From positions 62,001-126,000 of the forward strand of contig JAUILL010000003.1 of NCBI GenBank assembly GCA_030433335.1: DNA of 64,000 nucleotides. Reading direction: 5' to 3'. The notes below the pieces were generated by a model, which did not search any database, was not told the origin of the DNA, and saw only the letters and a list, made by a program, of their open reading frames with translations. This document shows, in pieces, positions 1 through 10,149 of the stretch. How positions within the stretch are numbered: position 1 is the stretch's first letter; every line of letters begins with the position of its first letter. Source of the stretch: Alphaproteobacteria bacterium. GTDB taxonomy: Bacteria > Pseudomonadota > Alphaproteobacteria > Rhodobacterales > Rhodobacteraceae. Both the position numbers and the translations under genes were made by a program.

Positions 1-3000
1 CAGCATCCCGATCAGCACGCCCGCTGTCGACAGGATCACCGCCAGCAGCACCAGCACCGAGTTGTAGAAGCTGTTGAACTGCGCCAGCAGGATAACGAAC
101 ATCAGCCCCAATGCGCCCGCAAAGGCGCTCTGGAGGAAGGCGGCGGACTCGGCCTGATCCTCTTGATCGCCGGTCCATTCGGCCTCAATGCCCGCGGGAA
201 ACGGATCGGTGGCGAGCCATTCGTTCAGCGCCTCGATGCGCTCGTTTCCGTTCATTGGACTGAGGATCGCGTCGTCGCTGAGGGCCCCGTCGCCCCTGAG
301 AGTCTCACTCACAACCTTGAGGTCGGCACTTTCGGCCAGCGCATGCAAGCCATAGAGTGTCTCGCCCTTGAAAGCAAAGGCTTGGCCACGTTCACCTTCG
401 GGTAAGACGGACAGGTCCTGTAGGATCGCGGTGATCTTGCCATCTTGAACCAGTTTCATCAGGCCGGGCGCGACGTCTGCTTTGACGTCAAAGTGGCGCT
501 TTTGGTCGACGCGGTTGATCTCGGCCAGCTGCGCGACGGGCTTGCGGGTGATGAAGTTCGCCAGAGGCACCAGACCTTCGGCGGTGCGGACCTTGAGCGT
601 GTCGAGCGTCGAAAGAACGCGATCCTGCTCGGGCAGGCGAACGCGGATGTCGATCTCTTCGTCGCTGGTGTCCACACGCATGGTGTCGAGCAAGAGGCCG
701 TTTGTGACCAACTGCACCATTGCACCGACGGCTGCCACGTTCGCGCCGTAGCGGCCTGCTTTGGCCACGTCCACGTCGATCTGCCAGTCGATGCCGGGCA
801 GGGGCAGGGTGTCCTCGATCAAGGTCAGGCCGGGCAGGGTTTCGAAATAGCTACGCGCTGTTTGCGTGGCGCCGACCAGATCGTCCCAATCATCGCCGGT
901 CAGGCGTAGGTGGACGGGTTTGCCAGAGGCGGGGCCCATTGCCAGTTCCAGTACCTCGGCCTGAATGCCGGGGATCTGGTTCAGCTGGGTCGTCAGCTCT
1001 TCGAGCACGACATTGCCGTCCAGATCGGCGCGATCCGCGCGTTCTTCCCACGGGATGGTTTCGAATTGGACCTGACCAATGGTGTCCGATGGAGCCTGCG
1101 CGCCGCCGTTGTTGGTGTCCAGACCGCCAGAGCCCGCGAAAGAAAAGACCGAGCGCACGCCGGGGTGGGCGATCACGACCTCTTCGACCTGTTGGACCAG
1201 CGCGTCCTTTTCGGTCAGGCTCAGGTTGCCGCGGGCTCGGACATAGACCTGTGCCTGTTCGGGCTCCGAGGCGACAAAGAATTCAACGCCTTTGTTGTTC
1301 GCGCCGTAGTAGCCGAATGTCGAGATAACAAAGAAGATGACGCCCGCGATCACCACCAAGGGCATGACCGGATTACCGACGATAAAATGCATGAACCAGC
1401 CAAAGACCGAACGGCGGTAGCCCGCGTCAATCTTGGACTTGCGGCGCCAATCGACGCGCGCGGCGTCAAGCGTGATGCTCGACAGTGCAGCACCGACGAG
1501 GAAGATCACGATCCCCGGCAGGTAGGCACCAAAGCTGCCGCCCCCTTGGCCGCCGGTTAGATAGCCGGGGTTCAGGGTCTGCATGACGCCGATAAAGATC
1601 AGATAAAGGCTCGGGGGGACGAGAAGCACACGCACCCACCACGGCGCGATGCGGCGCAGGCGTTCGCCCGAGTTGTGGAAGGTCCGGCTCAGGCGGCCAG
1701 AGACGCCACCTAGGACGGGCAAGTAGATCAGCGCGACGACGAGCGAGGCTGACAGCACGTAGATCAGTGTGACGGGCAGCATCCCCATGAACTCGCCGGG
1801 AACGCCGGGCCAGAACAGCATCGGCAGGAAGGCGCAAAGCGTCGTCGCGGTCGAGCTGACGATGGGCCAGAACATGCGCTTTGCAGCCTCGACATAGGCG
1901 TGCATGGGGCCGGAGCCTTCGGAGATGCGCTTGTCGGCGTATTCCACCACCACGATCGCGCCGTCCACCAGCATCCCGACAGCGAGGATGAGGCCGAACA
2001 TCACGATGTTCGAAATAGCAATGCCGGACGCCCCAAGGATCGCGAAACACAACAGGAACGAGGTCGGGATCGAAAAGCCCACCAGCAGTGCAGGCCGAAT
2101 GCCCAAGGACGCTAGGACCACGATCATCACCAGCGCAATGGCGGTCAGAACCGAGCCTTCGAGCTGTTTGACCATGCTGTCCACGGTGCGCGACTGGTCG
2201 TTCGAGCTGCCCACCTGCACGGCGGCGCGCATCTCTTCGGGCCACGCTTCGCTGGCCTCTTTGATGACGGCTTTGACCTCGTTGGCGGTGTCGATCAGGT
2301 TGTAGCCCTTGCGCTTGACCACTTGCAGGGCGACGGTCTTTTCGCCGTTGAAACGGGCGGTGCCTTGGCGGTCTTCGAACGTCAGGCGGATCTCGGCGAT
2401 ATCGCCAAGGGTCACAACGCGGTCACCGTTGGTTTTCACGGGCAGGTCGTAGACATCGCGCGGCTCGTCAAAGGACGAGGGGATCTTGACTGCGAAGGAA
2501 CCTTGGTCCGTTTTCACTTCGCCCGCAGCGATTAGCTGGTTGTTGTTTTGAACAACGCTGATCAGCTCGTCCGCGGTGACGTTGTAGCTTTCCAGTTTCA
2601 GGGGGTCGATCACGACCTCTAGCATCTCGTCGCGGTTGCCGGCGATGCCCGCTTCCAGAACAGCATCCAGACCTTCAATGTCTTCTTGTAAGTCCTTGGC
2701 AATACGGTTCATTGTGCGTTCGGGCACGTCGCCGGTCAGGTTCACAATGATGATCGGAAATTCAGAGAAGTTGATCTCGTTGATCGAATATTTCTCGGCG
2801 CCCTCGGGGAAGCTCCCTTCGGCCGTGTTCATCGCATCGCGCACATCGGCGAGCGTTTTCGTCTTGTCCCAGCCGAACTCGAATTCCAGCGCGACACCGG
2901 CGTAACCTTCGGACGCGGTCGAGGACATGGTTTTCAGGCCGTCCAGATCGGACAGCTCTGTTTCCATGGGTTTGACCAGCAGGGTTTCACTGTCCTCGGC

Positions 3001-3168
3001 GCTGATGCCTTGGAACGGGACCGAGACGAAGAGCGCGGGGATTTCGATGTCCGGCTCGCCCTCTTTGGGCAGACCCACATAGGCAAAGGCCCCCACCGCG
3101 ATTGAGATCACGATGAAGAACAGAACCATGCGGGCGCGGCCCGCGGCCCAGTCGACGATACCAATCAT
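1..3168 (-). CDS. RND efflux permease, HAE1-like inner-membrane subunit (3' end beyond window)
   Basis: An open frame of 1056 codons runs to the left edge without a stop, so the C-terminus is missing. The product should be the proton-driven inner-membrane pump of a tripartite efflux system. The first membrane segment lies at about residues 14-32, and a block of membrane helices starts near residue 340. The TM4 signature reads GMLVDGAIVVVEYADK, with Asp402 followed by Gly403 where AcrB-type pumps usually have two Asp. The visible end resembles the late membrane helices, so the full protein is probably above 1200 residues. The start ATG overlaps the TGA of the adaptor gene by 4 bp, which indicates translational coupling. 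No outer-membrane TolC-like gene is visible. Substrate unknown. Confidence 0.88.
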   Translation of the reverse strand, partial: MIGIVDWAAGRARMVLFFIVISIAVGAFAYVGLPKEGEPDIEIPALFVSVPFQGISAEDSETLLVKPMETELSDLDGLKTMSSTASEGYAGVALEFEFGWDKTKTLADVRDAMNTAEGSFPEGAEKYSINEINFSEFPIIIVNLTGDVPERTMNRIAKDLQEDIEGLDAVLEAGIAGNRDEMLEVVIDPLKLESYNVTADELISVVQNNNQLIAAGEVKTDQGSFAVKIPSSFDEPRDVYDLPVKTNGDRVVTLGDIAEIRLTFEDRQGTARFNGEKTVALQVVKRKGYNLIDTANEVKAVIKEASEAWPEEMRAAVQVGSSNDQSRTVDSMVKQLEGSVLTAIALVMIVVLASLGIRPALLVGFSIPTSFLLCFAILGASGIAISNIVMFGLILAVGMLVDGAIVVVEYADKRISEGSGPMHAYVEAAKRMFWPIVSSTATTLCAFLPMLFWPGVPGEFMGMLPVTLIYVLSASLVVALIYLPVLGGVSGRLSRTFHNSGERLRRIAPWWVRVLLVPPSLYLIFIGVMQTLNPGYLTGGQGGGSFGAYLPGIVIFLVGAALSSITLDAARVDWRRKSKIDAGYRRSVFGWFMHFIVGNPVMPLVVIAGVIFFVISTFGYYGANNKGVEFFVASEPEQAQVYVRARGNLSLTEKDALVQQVEEVVIAHPGVRSVFSFAGSGGLDTNNGGAQAPSDTIGQVQFETIPWEERADRADLDGNVVLEELTTQLNQIPGIQAEVLELAMGPASGKPVHLRLTGDDWDDLVGATQTARSYFETLPGLTLIEDTLPLPGIDWQIDVDVAKAGRYGANVAAVGAMVQLVTNGLLLDTMRVDTSDEEIDIRVRLPEQDRVLSTLDTLKVRTAEGLVPLANFITRKPVAQLAEINRVDQKRHFDVKADVAPGLMKLVQDGKITAILQDLSVLPEGERGQAFAFKGETLYGLHALAESADLKVVSETLRGDGALSDDAILSPMNGNERIEALNEWLATDPFPAGIEAEWTGDQEDQAESAAFLQSAFAGALGLMFVILLAQFNSFYNSVLVLLAVILSTAGVLIGML

Positions 3169-4379
3169 TTGCTGGCCTCTCGGTAGGTGGGCGCGACGGA
3201 CACGCCATCGACCACATATTCCTGACCAACGACGATCACTGAAACCGTCTGGGGCAGGCCGCTGACCCAGACGCCATCTACAGTGTCGCGCAAAACGCTG
3301 ACGGGCATGAAACGCGCCACATTCCCGCTATCAACCACGCGGACGCCAAGGTCGCCTTCGTCATTCAGCGTGAGCGCGGACTGCGGCAACAGATGGGCCA
3401 TTTCACCGGGTGCACTGATGGCGACTTCGGCGGTCTGGCCTTCGCGAATTTCGAGCTCCGGATTGGGCACATCGATTTCGACGCGGAAGGTCCGCGTGAC
3501 CTCATCGGCGGAGCGCGACAAGAAGGACACGCGCCCCACCAACTGCTGTCCGGTGGTCAAACGTGCGCCCGCCTTGGCGCCTTGGTTAATACGGTTCACT
3601 TCGGTTTCGGGGACAAAGCCCACGACTTTGACCGGATCAAGCTGGATTACCGTCCCACACAGAGACCCCGGCTGCATCAGGCTCCCGAGTTCTGCCGTGT
3701 CTTCTTCGATGATCCCGTCAAACGGAGCCTCGATTGTCAGGCGGTCGATTTCTTTTTCGGCAGAGGCCACCGAGGCCGTGGCGGACAGGATACGGGCTTC
3801 GGCGCTGGCCAATCCACCAGAGGCCGCTTCGACAGCGGCGCGGGCGCTCTCGATCGCGGCTTCGGCGTTCGCGACTTTGGTTTCCGAGGCGTAACCGCTT
3901 TTCGACAGCTCGCGGGCAGCGCGGGCGTTGATCTCTGCCTCGCGGAGGACGGCTTTGGCCTCAACCACGCGGGCCTGCGCCTCGGGGCGGGCAGCTTCGG
4001 CTTCGGCCAAGGAGGCTTCGGCCTCCGCTAGGCTGGCCTGACGGGTGCCGGGATCAAGTTCGCACATCACGGTGTCTTTGGTCACATACGCCCCTTTGCG
4101 CAGAGGCGCAGAGACCACCTGACCGGTGCTTTCGGAGCGCAAATCCACCCTGCGGGCCGCTTCGGTCTGACCGCGCAAGATGACCGCGCTGTCGATTTCC
4201 TGCGCTTCCATCTTCTGGGCCACGACGCCCACTTTGCGTTCTGTCGCGGTCTCGGGCGCTGCGGCGTCTTCTTCGGACGGGGAGGTGCCCGCAAACGCCA
4301 GAAGCTGGTCGCGCTCGAACACCACCAAATACAGAAGGCCGGACACAATCAGGGCGGTTAGGATTTGGACAATGCGCAT
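3165..4379 (-). CDS. RND efflux periplasmic adaptor (membrane fusion protein)
   Basis: 404 residues. The N-terminus is one hydrophobic anchor (about residues 4-22) followed by a periplasmic domain. Residues about 110-180 are an alanine/glutamate-rich helical hairpin (repeated EAEASLAEAEA pattern), typical of adaptors that bridge the inner-membrane pump and an outer-membrane channel. Half-lipoyl-type segments flank the hairpin. A GAGGA ribosome site lies 6 nt before the ATG. It is the first gene of a two-gene operon with the RND permease. The upstream 247-bp gap is divergent from the yfgM-like gene and should hold promoters in both directions. The family is clear; the exported compound is unknown. 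Confidence 0.88.
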   Translation of the reverse strand: MRIVQILTALIVSGLLYLVVFERDQLLAFAGTSPSEEDAAAPETATERKVGVVAQKMEAQEIDSAVILRGQTEAARRVDLRSESTGQVVSAPLRKGAYVTKDTVMCELDPGTRQASLAEAEASLAEAEAARPEAQARVVEAKAVLREAEINARAARELSKSGYASETKVANAEAAIESARAAVEAASGGLASAEARILSATASVASAEKEIDRLTIEAPFDGIIEEDTAELGSLMQPGSLCGTVIQLDPVKVVGFVPETEVNRINQGAKAGARLTTGQQLVGRVSFLSRSADEVTRTFRVEIDVPNPELEIREGQTAEVAISAPGEMAHLLPQSALTLNDEGDLGVRVVDSGNVARFMPVSVLRDTVDGVWVSGLPQTVSVIVVGQEYVVDGVSVAPTYREASK

Positions 4380-4626
4380 GGAATTCCTCGGTCTTGTCCC
4401 GCGCAGTGACTATAGCACACCCGAGCGGGAATCATCTCGGCGTATTGCTACACCGTTTTTATATACGCTAAACCACTTAGTTCAGATTAGCCTGACAGAC
4501 TTTTAAATGACAATTGGCGGAATACCCTAACCGGAAGGTCAAGCTCGGTACCCGCAAGAGCACCATCGCCCTTGGCAAGGGAAGGTGTCTGGGGTTACAG
4601 AGAGACAAAGAGTTACGGGGCAGAAT

Positions 4627-5289
4627 ATGAGCAATACCGACAGCTTTATCGACGAGGTCACCGAAGAGGTCCGCCGCGACCGGACCTTTGCTTACATCAA
4701 ACGCTATGGTTGGATTGTCGGTTTGGCCGTGGTTGCCGCAGTCGGCGCAGCTGCTTGGAACGAATGGACAAAGGCGCAGGCGACCGCCGAAGCCGAAGCT
4801 TTTGGCGATAGTCTGCTTGACGCATCCTCTGCCGAAACACCCGAGCAGCGCGCGGATGCCCTTGGTATGATCGAAGCGCCTGACGCAACTGCAGCGGCCA
4901 TCGTTGCGCAGATGCAGGCCCAGCAGCTTGTGGATGCAGGCGATACCGAAGCGGCCATTGCTGCCCTGAACGATGTGGCTGCCGATGGCAATTTGCCGCG
5001 GATCTATCGTGACATCGCAGCGTTCAAAGCATTGCTGATCACGCCCGAGACTCAGGATGTCGACGCCCGCCGTGTCGCGCTCGAGGCGCTGGCCTCGCCC
5101 GGTGCGCCCCTGCGCCTACTGGCGCTCGAGGAACTGGCCTATCTCGAAGCTGGCGCGGGCAACCGTGAAACTGCAATCGAGACATTAAACCGAATTCTTG
5201 ATGATGCCGAAGTCGCGCCCGAGCAGCGCCAGCGCACGCGGGATGCCCTGACTGCGCTTGGGGTCTCTTCCGAAACGCCGGCCCAATAA
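4627..5289 (+). CDS. YfgM-like tetratricopeptide repeat membrane protein
   Basis: 220 residues from the chosen ATG (MSNTDSFIDEVTEEV). A cytoplasmic segment with the RRDRTFAYIKRYGW motif leads into one membrane helix (about residues 33-50) and a periplasmic helical domain, the layout of the YfgM/AncA TPR_21 family. YfgM proteins associate with the Sec translocon and periplasmic chaperones. An in-frame ATG 42 nt upstream exists, but the downstream ATG has a better placed GGGG ribosome site and begins the conserved N-terminus. The gene precedes bamB and der, the same yfgM-bamB-der order as in many proteobacteria, which supports the call more than the sequence alone. Confidence 0.8.
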   Translation: MSNTDSFIDEVTEEVRRDRTFAYIKRYGWIVGLAVVAAVGAAAWNEWTKAQATAEAEAFGDSLLDASSAETPEQRADALGMIEAPDATAAAIVAQMQAQQLVDAGDTEAAIAALNDVAADGNLPRIYRDIAAFKALLITPETQDVDARRVALEALASPGAPLRLLALEELAYLEAGAGNRETAIETLNRILDDAEVAPEQRQRTRDALTALGVSSETPAQ

Positions 5290-5312
5290 TTGATTTGACG
5301 AGGACGATTGCC

Positions 5313-6626
5313 ATGACGCTTTGCCGCCGCTCCGCCCTGACTGTGGTTCTTGCCGCGACAACCCTGTTGGCTGGCTGTGCGCAGCAAGAAGTGATCTTGC
5401 CCGGCGAACGTCTGACCCTGCGCGGCGATGTCCCCGTGGCGCAGGCCGAGAATATCAGCCTGCCGGTCGAACTGGCCGCGCCCGCGAACCTGAGCGAATG
5501 GCCGCAAGCGCAGGCAAACCCGCGTAACAACCCTGGCCATGTTGCAGTGAACTATCCGCTGCAGGAACTCTTCGAAGTGTCGATTGGCGCAGGCGAGGAC
5601 CGCAAGCACCGCATCACGGCGCAGCCCATCGTCGCGGACAACCGCATCATCACGCTGGATGCGCAGGCGACCGTTCAGGCGACAGCCCCCGATGGCCGCG
5701 TGCTGTGGCGCCGCGACCTGACACCCATGCGCGACAGTGCGGGCCAAGGCTCCGGTGGCGGGCTGGCGTCGGACGGCTCTGTGGTTTTTGCATCCTCTGG
5801 CTTTGGTCTGATCGCCGCGCTGGATCTGGCCACCGGCCGCGTCTTGTGGGAGCAGCAGCTTGACGCAGGCGGCACAGGCACCCCGACCGTTGCGGGTGAA
5901 CTGGTGTACTTTGTGTCCAGCGACAACCGTGGCTGGGCCATCGAAAAAGACACCGGCCGCGTCCGCTGGCAGCTGAACGGTGTCGAGGGTGGTGCCTCTA
6001 TTGTTGGTGGTCCTGCGCCTGCGCTGACCGATCAGCTGGTCCTGTTCCCATTCTCGAATGGTGATCTGGTGTCGGCTTTCCGTCTTGGCGGCGTGCAGCG
6101 TTGGCGGGCGTCGGTGTCCGGAACCCGGACGGGCAGTGCCTTGGCGCAGATCAGTGCTGTGACCGGCGACCCGGTGATCGACGGGTCCACGGTCTATGTG
6201 TCGAACCACTCTGGCCGCTTGGCCGCGCTGAATGTCGATAGCGGAGAGCGTCTCTGGACCGCCCAAGAAGGTGCACTCAGCCCCGTGGCGTTGGGCGGCG
6301 GCTCTGTCTTCCTGATCTCTGACCGCAACGAATTGCTGCGTCTGGATGCTTCGAATGGCCTGCGGGTCTGGGGCACTGAACTGCCGAATTACACCGCCCG
6401 CAAGCCGCGCAAGCGTGCGGATGTCTACGCAAACTACGGCCCGATCCTTGCCGGTGGTCAGTTGTTGGTGGCCTCGGGGGATGGCGCGATGCGCGTGTTT
6501 GACGCCGCGAGCGGGGCACTGAACGGCTCGATTGCCCTGCCGGGTGGAGCCGCGACCGCTCCCATCGTCGTGAATGGCGTGGTGTATGTTGTGTCGCGCA
6601 AGGGCAAACTGATCGCTTTCCGTTGA
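5313..6626 (+). CDS. bamB: Outer-membrane assembly lipoprotein BamB
   Basis: 437 residues. A lipoprotein signal ends in the lipobox LAGC with Cys22 as the lipidated residue. The rest is a PQQ-type beta-propeller, with repeated blade motifs such as ALDLATGRVLWEQQ and AALNVDSGERLWTAQ. BamB scaffolds the BAM complex that folds outer-membrane beta-barrels and acts in the periplasm. An upstream in-frame TTG (5295) is rejected because GAGG at 5300-5303 sits 9 nt before the ATG at 5313 and the signal peptide starts there. The gene lies 23 bp after the yfgM-like gene and 49 bp before der, probably in one operon. Confidence 0.9.
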   Translation: MTLCRRSALTVVLAATTLLAGCAQQEVILPGERLTLRGDVPVAQAENISLPVELAAPANLSEWPQAQANPRNNPGHVAVNYPLQELFEVSIGAGEDRKHRITAQPIVADNRIITLDAQATVQATAPDGRVLWRRDLTPMRDSAGQGSGGGLASDGSVVFASSGFGLIAALDLATGRVLWEQQLDAGGTGTPTVAGELVYFVSSDNRGWAIEKDTGRVRWQLNGVEGGASIVGGPAPALTDQLVLFPFSNGDLVSAFRLGGVQRWRASVSGTRTGSALAQISAVTGDPVIDGSTVYVSNHSGRLAALNVDSGERLWTAQEGALSPVALGGGSVFLISDRNELLRLDASNGLRVWGTELPNYTARKPRKRADVYANYGPILAGGQLLVASGDGAMRVFDAASGALNGSIALPGGAATAPIVVNGVVYVVSRKGKLIAFR

Positions 6627-6675
6627 CGCAAATATGCGTTAAGGGCTGCGGCTTGATCCTGACGGAGTCGCTACT

Positions 6676-8151
6676 ATGACATTTTCGCTGGCCATCGTGG
6701 GCCGCCCCAATGTGGGCAAGTCCACGCTGTTCAACCGCCTCGTTGGTAAACGACTGGCGCTGGTCGACGACCAGCCCGGCGTGACGCGCGACCTGCGCGA
6801 AGGCGACGCGCGCCTTGCGGACCTGCGCTTTACCGTGATCGACACCGCGGGCCTTGAGGATGCGACGGACGACAGCCTTCAGGGCCGGATGCGCCGCCTG
6901 ACCGAGCGGGCCGTGGACATGGCGGACATCTGTCTGTTCATGATCGACGCACGTGTCGGCGTGACCCCCGTGGACGAGATTTTCGCTGAAATCCTGCGTA
7001 AGCGGGCCAAGCATGTAATCCTCGCCGCGAACAAGGCCGAAGGCGCTGCCGCTGATGCGGGCGTGTTAGAGGCCTATGGTCTGGGCATTGGCGAGCCGAT
7101 CCGTCTGTCCGCCGAGCATGGCGAAGGTCTGACTGACCTGTACACCACGCTGCTGCCTTTGGCCGATGAATATGCCGAGCGCGCTGCCGCCGAAGCCCCC
7201 GAGACCGAGGTCGAAGTGGGCGAGGATGAGGACGATTTCGATGGCGACGAGAACCTGAAGGTGCATCGCCCAACTGCGGCGAAGCCTTTGCAGGTTGCTG
7301 TTGTTGGCCGCCCGAACGCGGGCAAATCGACTCTGATCAACAAAATTCTGGGCGAAGATCGCCTGCTGACCGGACCCGAAGCGGGCATTACCCGCGACGC
7401 GATTGCTCTGCGCATCGAATGGGACGGTCTGCCCATGCGGATCTTTGACACCGCTGGTATGCGCAAGCGTGCCAAGGTGCAGGACAAGGTCGAGAAGCTG
7501 TCGGTGTCCGACGGTCTGCGTGCGGTCAAGTTCGCCGAAGTTGTGGTCGTCCTGCTGGACGCCGCAATCCCATTCGAGCAGCAGGATTTGCGGATCGCCG
7601 ACCTTGCCGAGCGCGAAGGGCGGGCAGTTGTCATCGCGGTCAACAAGTGGGACATCGAAGACGAAAAGCAGGAAAAGCTCCGTGACCTGAAAGAGGCGTT
7701 CGAGCGTCTGCTGCCTCAGCTGCGCGGTGCGCCGCTGGTGACAGTCTCTGCGAAAACCGGTCGTGGTCTGGACCGTCTGCGCAACGCCATCGAGCGCGCG
7801 CACGACGTCTGGAACCGCCGCGTCTCGACGGCGAAGTTGAACCGCTGGCTGGAGGGTATGATCTCGTCCCACCCGCCGCCCGCGCCGAACGGTCGCCGGA
7901 TCAAGCTGCGCTACATGACCCAAGCCAAGACCCGTCCGCCGGGATTTGTCGTCATGTGTTCGCACCCCGACAAGATGCCTGATAGCTATTCGCGTTATCT
8001 TATCAACGGGTTGCGTGAGGACTTTGATATGCCCGGGACGCCGATCCGTCTGCACATGCGCAGTCAGGGTGACCGGAACCCCTATCAGAACAAGAAGAAG
8101 GTACAGCCTTCGAAGTTGAAAAAGCACTTGGGCAAGGGCCAGCGGTCCTAA
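6676..8151 (+). CDS. der: GTPase Der (EngA), ribosome assembly
   Basis: 491 residues with two tandem GTPase domains, the hallmark of Der. The first P-loop is GRPNVGKST (about residues 9-17) and the second is GRPNAGKST (about 211-219). Each domain has a DTAG switch motif. The G4 motif is NKAE in the first domain and NKWD in the second. An acidic linker ([15 protein letters not shown]) separates them, and a C-terminal KH-like domain with a basic tail ([16 protein letters not shown]) follows. Der acts in 50S subunit maturation and is generally essential. A terminator-like hairpin and a dispersed repeat follow the stop. Confidence 0.95.
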   Translation: MTFSLAIVGRPNVGKSTLFNRLVGKRLALVDDQPGVTRDLREGDARLADLRFTVIDTAGLEDATDDSLQGRMRRLTERAVDMADICLFMIDARVGVTPVDEIFAEILRKRAKHVILAANKAEGAAADAGVLEAYGLGIGEPIRLSAEHGEGLTDLYTTLLPLADEYAERAAAEAPETEVEVGEDEDDFDGDENLKVHRPTAAKPLQVAVVGRPNAGKSTLINKILGEDRLLTGPEAGITRDAIALRIEWDGLPMRIFDTAGMRKRAKVQDKVEKLSVSDGLRAVKFAEVVVVLLDAAIPFEQQDLRIADLAEREGRAVVIAVNKWDIEDEKQEKLRDLKEAFERLLPQLRGAPLVTVSAKTGRGLDRLRNAIERAHDVWNRRVSTAKLNRWLEGMISSHPPPAPNGRRIKLRYMTQAKTRPPGFVVMCSHPDKMPDSYSRYLINGLREDFDMPGTPIRLHMRSQGDRNPYQNKKKVQPSKLKKHLGKGQRS

Positions 8152-8177
8152 GGACGTTCAGGGCCTGTGGAACGCGG

Positions 8178-8229
8178 CCGGGGGCTGTCTGCCCCCGGAC
8201 CCCCGAGAGTATTTTGGCAAAGATGAAAG
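8178..8229 (+). repeat. Dispersed intergenic repeat, copy A
   Basis: An 8-bp stem CCGGGGGC/GCCCCCGG (8178-8185 with 8191-8198, loop TGTCT), then ACCCCC and a tail reading GAGTATTTTGGCAAAGATG. Copies B (10150) and C (45113) share hairpin and tail, and shorter relatives occur at 16687, 39295 and 49107. All six lie in intergenic DNA in the same orientation. Confidence 0.85.
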
Positions 8230-8259
8230 AGGGCGCCCCGATTGCGGGCGTCCTTTTTT
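8230..8259 (+). terminator. Rho-independent terminator after der
   Basis: Stem AGGGCGCCC (8230-8238) pairs with GGGCGTCCT (8246-8254) with one G-T pair and a 7-nt loop, followed by a run of T to 8259. It ends the yfgM-bamB-der transcript and meets the convergent small membrane protein gene. Confidence 0.75.
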
Positions 8260-8665
8260 ATTGGGTGAAGTGCAGGGCGAAGGTGAGGACGGTCGCCGCA
8301 GTCAGGTCTGCTGTGAGCGTGAAAAAGAGGTAGGGGCGCGGCAGGTGGCCGGGGATGCGCGTGGATTGGTGCAGGACGGCCCAGAGCGCGTGAGTGAGGA
8401 GACCGAGTGGCAAGAGAAGCGGGCTCGTGGTGAGGGTTGCGAGTGCGATCAGAGCGATAGCGGGCGCGAAAAGGCGCGGACGGAAGGCATTCGTTGCCAT
8501 GGACAGGAGCAGCACCGTCTGGATGGCCAGAAAGGCGCCGGTGGCCCAGATGGCTTCGGTCGGTCCGGCGAGGGTCGCGACCAGTGTCAGAGCAAGTGTG
8601 GGCAAGAGGCCGGTTGCGGCGGGGGACAGGATGTGGGCCTGGAGGGGGAGCGATGAAATGTGCAT
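8258..8665 (-). CDS. Small hydrophobic membrane protein of unknown function
   Basis: 135 residues, very rich in Leu, Ala and Thr, with about four predicted membrane segments (roughly residues 20-36, 43-60, 65-85 and 110-132) and few charges. I do not recognise the family. An AGG ribosome site lies 7 nt before the ATG. It is convergent with der, whose terminator T-run touches its stop, and lies downstream of serS on the same strand with a hairpin between. Two copies of the dispersed repeat flank the block it shares with serS. Confidence 0.6.
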   Translation of the reverse strand: MHISSLPLQAHILSPAATGLLPTLALTLVATLAGPTEAIWATGAFLAIQTVLLLSMATNAFRPRLFAPAIALIALATLTTSPLLLPLGLLTHALWAVLHQSTRIPGHLPRPYLFFTLTADLTAATVLTFALHFTQ

Positions 8666-8696
8666 GTTTGCCTAATATTTCGTCTGGGGAAACGAG

Positions 8697-8724
8697 AACG
8701 CCCGCGGGCTGAGCCGCGGGCGTT
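8697..8724 (-). terminator. Hairpin between serS and the downstream membrane protein gene
   Basis: A perfect 11-bp stem AACGCCCGCGG (8697-8707) with CCGCGGGCGTT (8714-8724) and a 6-nt loop, 19 bp after the serS stop. The T-run on the minus strand is weak (TTCTCGTTTC), so termination may be partial. Confidence 0.6.
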
Positions 8725-8743
8725 TGCTGTGGATTGGGGCGCT

Positions 8744-10036
8744 TTAGACCAGTTGGCCGTCGGCGCTGAGGGTTGTGCGTCCCCCGAGGTAGGGGTGCAG
8801 GGCCTCGGGCAGGTTGACCGACCCATCGGCTTGTTGTCCGTTTTCGAGGACCGCGATCAAGCAGCGGCCTACTGCGAGGCCAGAGCCGTTCAGGGTGTGG
8901 ACGAATTCGGGCTTGCCGCCCGCGGTGGGCTTGAACCGGGCGTTCATGCGGCGGGCTTGGAAGTCCCCGCAGACCGAGACCGAGCTGATCTCGCGGTACT
9001 TGTTCTGGCCGGGCAGCCAGACTTCGATGTCGTGGGTGCGGCGGGCGCCGAAACCCATGTCGCCGGTGCAGAGCGCGACAGTGCGGTAGGGCAGACCGAG
9101 GCGTTCGAGGATGCCTTCGGCGCAGCCGGTCATGCGGTCGAGCTCTTCGCGGCTGGTGTCGGGATGGGTGATCGAGACCATTTCCACCTTTTCGAACTGG
9201 TGCTGGCGCAGCATGCCCGAGGTGTCGCGGCCCGCGCTGCCCGCTTCGGAGCGGAAGCATTGGGTGTGCGCGGCATAGCGGCGGGGCAGTGTTGCTTCGT
9301 CGATGACCTCGCCGTTGACGAAGTTGGTCAGGGTGACCTCGGCGGTCGGGACCATCCACCAGCCGTCGGTGGTTTTGTAGCTGTCCTCGCCGAACTTGGG
9401 CAGCTGGCCGGTGCCGTACATCATCTCTTCTTTGACGAGCACAGGGGTCCAAGCCTCGGTCAGGCCGTTTTCATCCACGTGGGTGTTCAGCATGAATTGC
9501 GCCAGTGCGCGGTGGATGCGGGCAACCGCGCCAGTCAGCACCACGAAGCGCGAGCCGGAGAGTTTGCCAGCAGTGGCGAAGTCCATGCCGGGGATGACGC
9601 CGGCGATTTCGAAATGCTCTTTGGCGTCGAAATCGAGGGTCGCGGGGGTGCCCCATTTCTTGACCTCGACGTTGTCGTCTTCGTCTTTGCCATCGGGAAC
9701 ATCGTCGAACGGCAGGTTCGGGAGTTCCATGAGCATATCATTCAGCGCGACGTCGTCGGCTTTGGCTTCGTCGTTCAGGCGGGCGATCTCTGCCTTTTTG
9801 TCGGCGACCAAGGCCCGCAGGCGTTCGAACTCGGCTTCGTCGCCGCGCGCTTTGGCGGCGCCGACTTCTTTGGAGGCTTTGTTCTGGTCGGCCTTGGCGG
9901 TTTCGGCAGCGGCGATTTTCGCGCGGCGGTCCGCATCAAGGGCGAGGATCGAGGGCGAGACCGGATCAAGGCCACGGCGGGCCAGGGCGGCGTCAAAGGC
10001 TGCTGCGTTCTCGCGGATATAGCGAATGTCGTGCAT
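8744..10036 (-). CDS. serS: Serine--tRNA ligase
   Basis: 430 residues, the usual length for a bacterial seryl-tRNA synthetase, which charges tRNA-Ser (and tRNA-Sec) with serine in the cytosol. The N-terminal part is the long helical tRNA-binding arm (about residues 25-110). Class II motif 2 is visible at [15 protein letters not shown] and motif 3 at [18 protein letters not shown]. The ATG chosen begins [14 protein letters not shown], the conserved family N-terminus. The open frame extends 158 codons upstream through intergenic DNA, and that extension is rejected. Confidence 0.95.
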   Translation of the reverse strand: MHDIRYIRENAAAFDAALARRGLDPVSPSILALDADRRAKIAAAETAKADQNKASKEVGAAKARGDEAEFERLRALVADKKAEIARLNDEAKADDVALNDMLMELPNLPFDDVPDGKDEDDNVEVKKWGTPATLDFDAKEHFEIAGVIPGMDFATAGKLSGSRFVVLTGAVARIHRALAQFMLNTHVDENGLTEAWTPVLVKEEMMYGTGQLPKFGEDSYKTTDGWWMVPTAEVTLTNFVNGEVIDEATLPRRYAAHTQCFRSEAGSAGRDTSGMLRQHQFEKVEMVSITHPDTSREELDRMTGCAEGILERLGLPYRTVALCTGDMGFGARRTHDIEVWLPGQNKYREISSVSVCGDFQARRMNARFKPTAGGKPEFVHTLNGSGLAVGRCLIAVLENGQQADGSVNLPEALHPYLGGRTTLSADGQLV

Positions 10037-10149
10037 GGGTCTCTCCAGTGAATCTTCGCGGGCGTTATGCAACATCTTTTGCGCGAGGGGTAGACTGAGC
10101 GTTTTGATCGGTCGGGAAAAAACGCCGCGGATGGTGTGGCTGGCGGACG

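Noticed and set aside
5295-5312. A TTG start for bamB
   Set aside because: It would add six residues before the signal peptide, and the ribosome site is placed for the ATG at 5313.
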